Under the pieces are notes generated by a model that made no database searches, was not told where the DNA came from, and was given only the letters and a program-made list of their open reading frames with translations. Below, one piece after another: positions 13,455-14,424 of a stretch of 14,424 bases of DNA. This DNA is from a bacterium (GTDB lineage Bacteria > Patescibacteriota > Minisyncoccia > Portnoybacterales > JAGGTM01). Every line of letters begins with the position of its first letter. Position 1 is the stretch's first letter. Location: contig JAGGTM010000072.1 in the NCBI GenBank assembly GCA_021163745.1, positions 1-14,424 on the forward strand, given 5' to 3'. The position numbers were made by a program, and so were the translations under genes.

Positions 13455-13479
13455 GAAAGTATCTTGAGTTCCGAATTTT

Positions 13480-14076
13480 ATGATGTCAAATATGAATAAA
13501 GTGAAGCATAGAATTTTTATTGCTATAAATTTACCAAAAGAAGTTAAAGATTATTTGGTTAAATTTGAAAAAAAGCATTTTAATTGGCCGGTTAGATGGA
13601 CAAAACCTTGTAGTTTGCATATTACTTTAGTTTTTATTGGATATGTAAATGATGTTGAACTTGAAAAGATAAAAGAAATCACAAAGCAAGTTGTTTGTAA
13701 TTACAAAGAATTTGATATTGTTTTAGAAAAAATATGTCAAGGTCCAATTAATGCAAAACCCAGAATGATTTGGGTTTTAGGTAAGAAAAATGATTATTTA
13801 TCTTGTTTAAAAGAAGAGTTGGAGAATGCGTTTATTAGTTCTTTTCAGATTCCGTACAATAGGAAGGAAAATAGAGAATTTTTTATTCATATTACTTTGG
13901 CTCGAGCAAAAGGTTTTTCTAAAATTCCAGCAATAGATGTGAAATTGGATATGAAGTTTAAAGTAAATTCTATAGAAATAATGGAAAGCAGATTATTAAA
14001 AGATGGAGCAGAGTATGATATAGTAGAATCATTTAAATTATCTAAAACCTCAACTCCTTCTGCATCTGCCCTCTAA
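13480..14076 (+). CDS. thpR: RNA 2',3'-cyclic phosphodiesterase (2H family)
   Basis: 2H phosphoesterase that opens RNA 2',3'-cyclic phosphates, historically named LigT for tRNA ligation activity in vitro. Both catalytic HxT motifs are present in the sequence SLHITLVFIG (His47, Thr49) and FIHITLARAKG (His137, Thr139), about 90 residues apart as expected. The N-terminal RIFIAINLPKEVKDYL is characteristic. The length of 198 residues is slightly long because of a few extra residues at each end. Starts at 13480, 13483 or 13492 are all possible, and none has a good Shine-Dalgarno sequence. Its last dozen residues (Thr/Ser/Pro/Ala-rich) and the downstream bases look like repeat-derived sequence. Confidence 0.92.
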   Translation: MMSNMNKVKHRIFIAINLPKEVKDYLVKFEKKHFNWPVRWTKPCSLHITLVFIGYVNDVELEKIKEITKQVVCNYKEFDIVLEKICQGPINAKPRMIWVLGKKNDYLSCLKEELENAFISSFQIPYNRKENREFFIHITLARAKGFSKIPAIDVKLDMKFKVNSIEIMESRLLKDGAEYDIVESFKLSKTSTPSASAL

Positions 14077-14126
14077 TAGAACATTTAACATTTATTTCAA
14101 CTCCAACTTGCAACATCTAACCTACT

Positions 14127-14424
14127 ATGTTTTCTCTTCTGGGAGTTAAAATTGATAATTTATCTTTAAAGGAAGTTTTGAAAAGGGTAGAAGATTTTAT
14201 GAAAAGCGAAAAGCAGCACTATATTGTTACAGTTAATCCTGAATTTTTAGTTTTAGCCCAAAAAGATAAAGAATTTAAAAAAATTTTAAACCAAGCAGAT
14301 TTATCTGTTCCTGATGGAATAGGTATAGTTTTTGCCTCTTTATTAAAAAGAAATAATTTAATAAAATCACGGGTTACTGGCGTAGATTTATTTGAAAAAA
14401 TTTGTTATTTAGCCAGTATAAAAA
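14127..14424 (+). CDS. WecG/TagA/CpsF family glycosyltransferase, 5' part
   Basis: The first 99 codons of a gene cut by the window edge. The family adds N-acetylmannosamine-type sugars to a lipid-linked intermediate in surface polysaccharide or teichoic acid synthesis. Visible signatures are LLGVKIDNLSLKEVL at the start, TVNPEFLVLAQKD (about 35-47), LSVPDGIGIVFA (59-70, with Asp63 at the position of the family's catalytic aspartate) and RVTGVDLFEK (82-91). The ATG at 14127 places the first motif correctly. It lies 50 bases after thpR in the same direction, across a gap that again contains AACATTT heptamers and no Shine-Dalgarno sequence. The substrate cannot be told from this fragment. Confidence 0.88.
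   Translation, partial: MFSLLGVKIDNLSLKEVLKRVEDFMKSEKQHYIVTVNPEFLVLAQKDKEFKKILNQADLSVPDGIGIVFASLLKRNNLIKSRVTGVDLFEKICYLASIK

Overview
The window looks like a chromosomal segment of a Candidate Phyla Radiation (Patescibacteria) bacterium, most likely a parcubacterium. This is inference from several signs: low GC, small compact informational proteins, a bS6 protein with a long lysine-rich tail, an rpsF-ssb-rpsR cluster without rplI, a shortened PriA with degraded helicase motifs, and long intergenic spacers made of short repetitive 'words'. TGA ends pilM, which fits the standard bacterial code. All 14 protein genes recognised are housekeeping or conserved genes. I see no tRNA, rRNA, CRISPR array, transposase, phage or defence gene.

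Layout. At the left, comF (minus) diverges from pilM (plus) across a 392-base spacer. pilM and ftsK overlap, and a repeat-rich spacer with a consensus promoter leads to recA. recA converges on a minus-strand block that reads, in transcription order from the right, amrS, then priA-def-fmt-ychF, then rpsF-ssb-rpsR. At the right, thpR (plus) diverges from amrS, and the first 99 codons of a WecG/TagA/CpsF glycosyltransferase run off the edge.

How the genes fit together. The minus strand holds two classic clusters. priA-def-fmt combines replication restart with formylation of initiator methionyl-tRNA and its later deformylation. rpsF-ssb-rpsR combines ribosomal proteins S6 and S18 with single-strand DNA-binding protein. 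PilM and ComF suggest type IV pilus-driven DNA uptake, and FtsK, RecA, SSB and PriA cover chromosome segregation, recombination and fork repair.

The most unusual content lies between the genes. Spacers at 668-1059, 4350-4653, 7203-7648 and 11936-12406 are built largely of degenerate tandem units seven bases long, in several unit types. In three of them the units are arranged as mirror-image arms, so the spacer forms one large quasi-palindrome. Two spacers share a cap repeat of about 60-70 bases directly upstream of rpsF and priA, and the rpsF spacer also ends in an inverted copy of the cap's outer end. A separate GC-rich palindromic repeat occurs twice. The other main observation is that PriA keeps its zinc-binding module but has lost recognisable Walker A, DEEH and motif V/VI sequences, suggesting a non-helicase scaffold.
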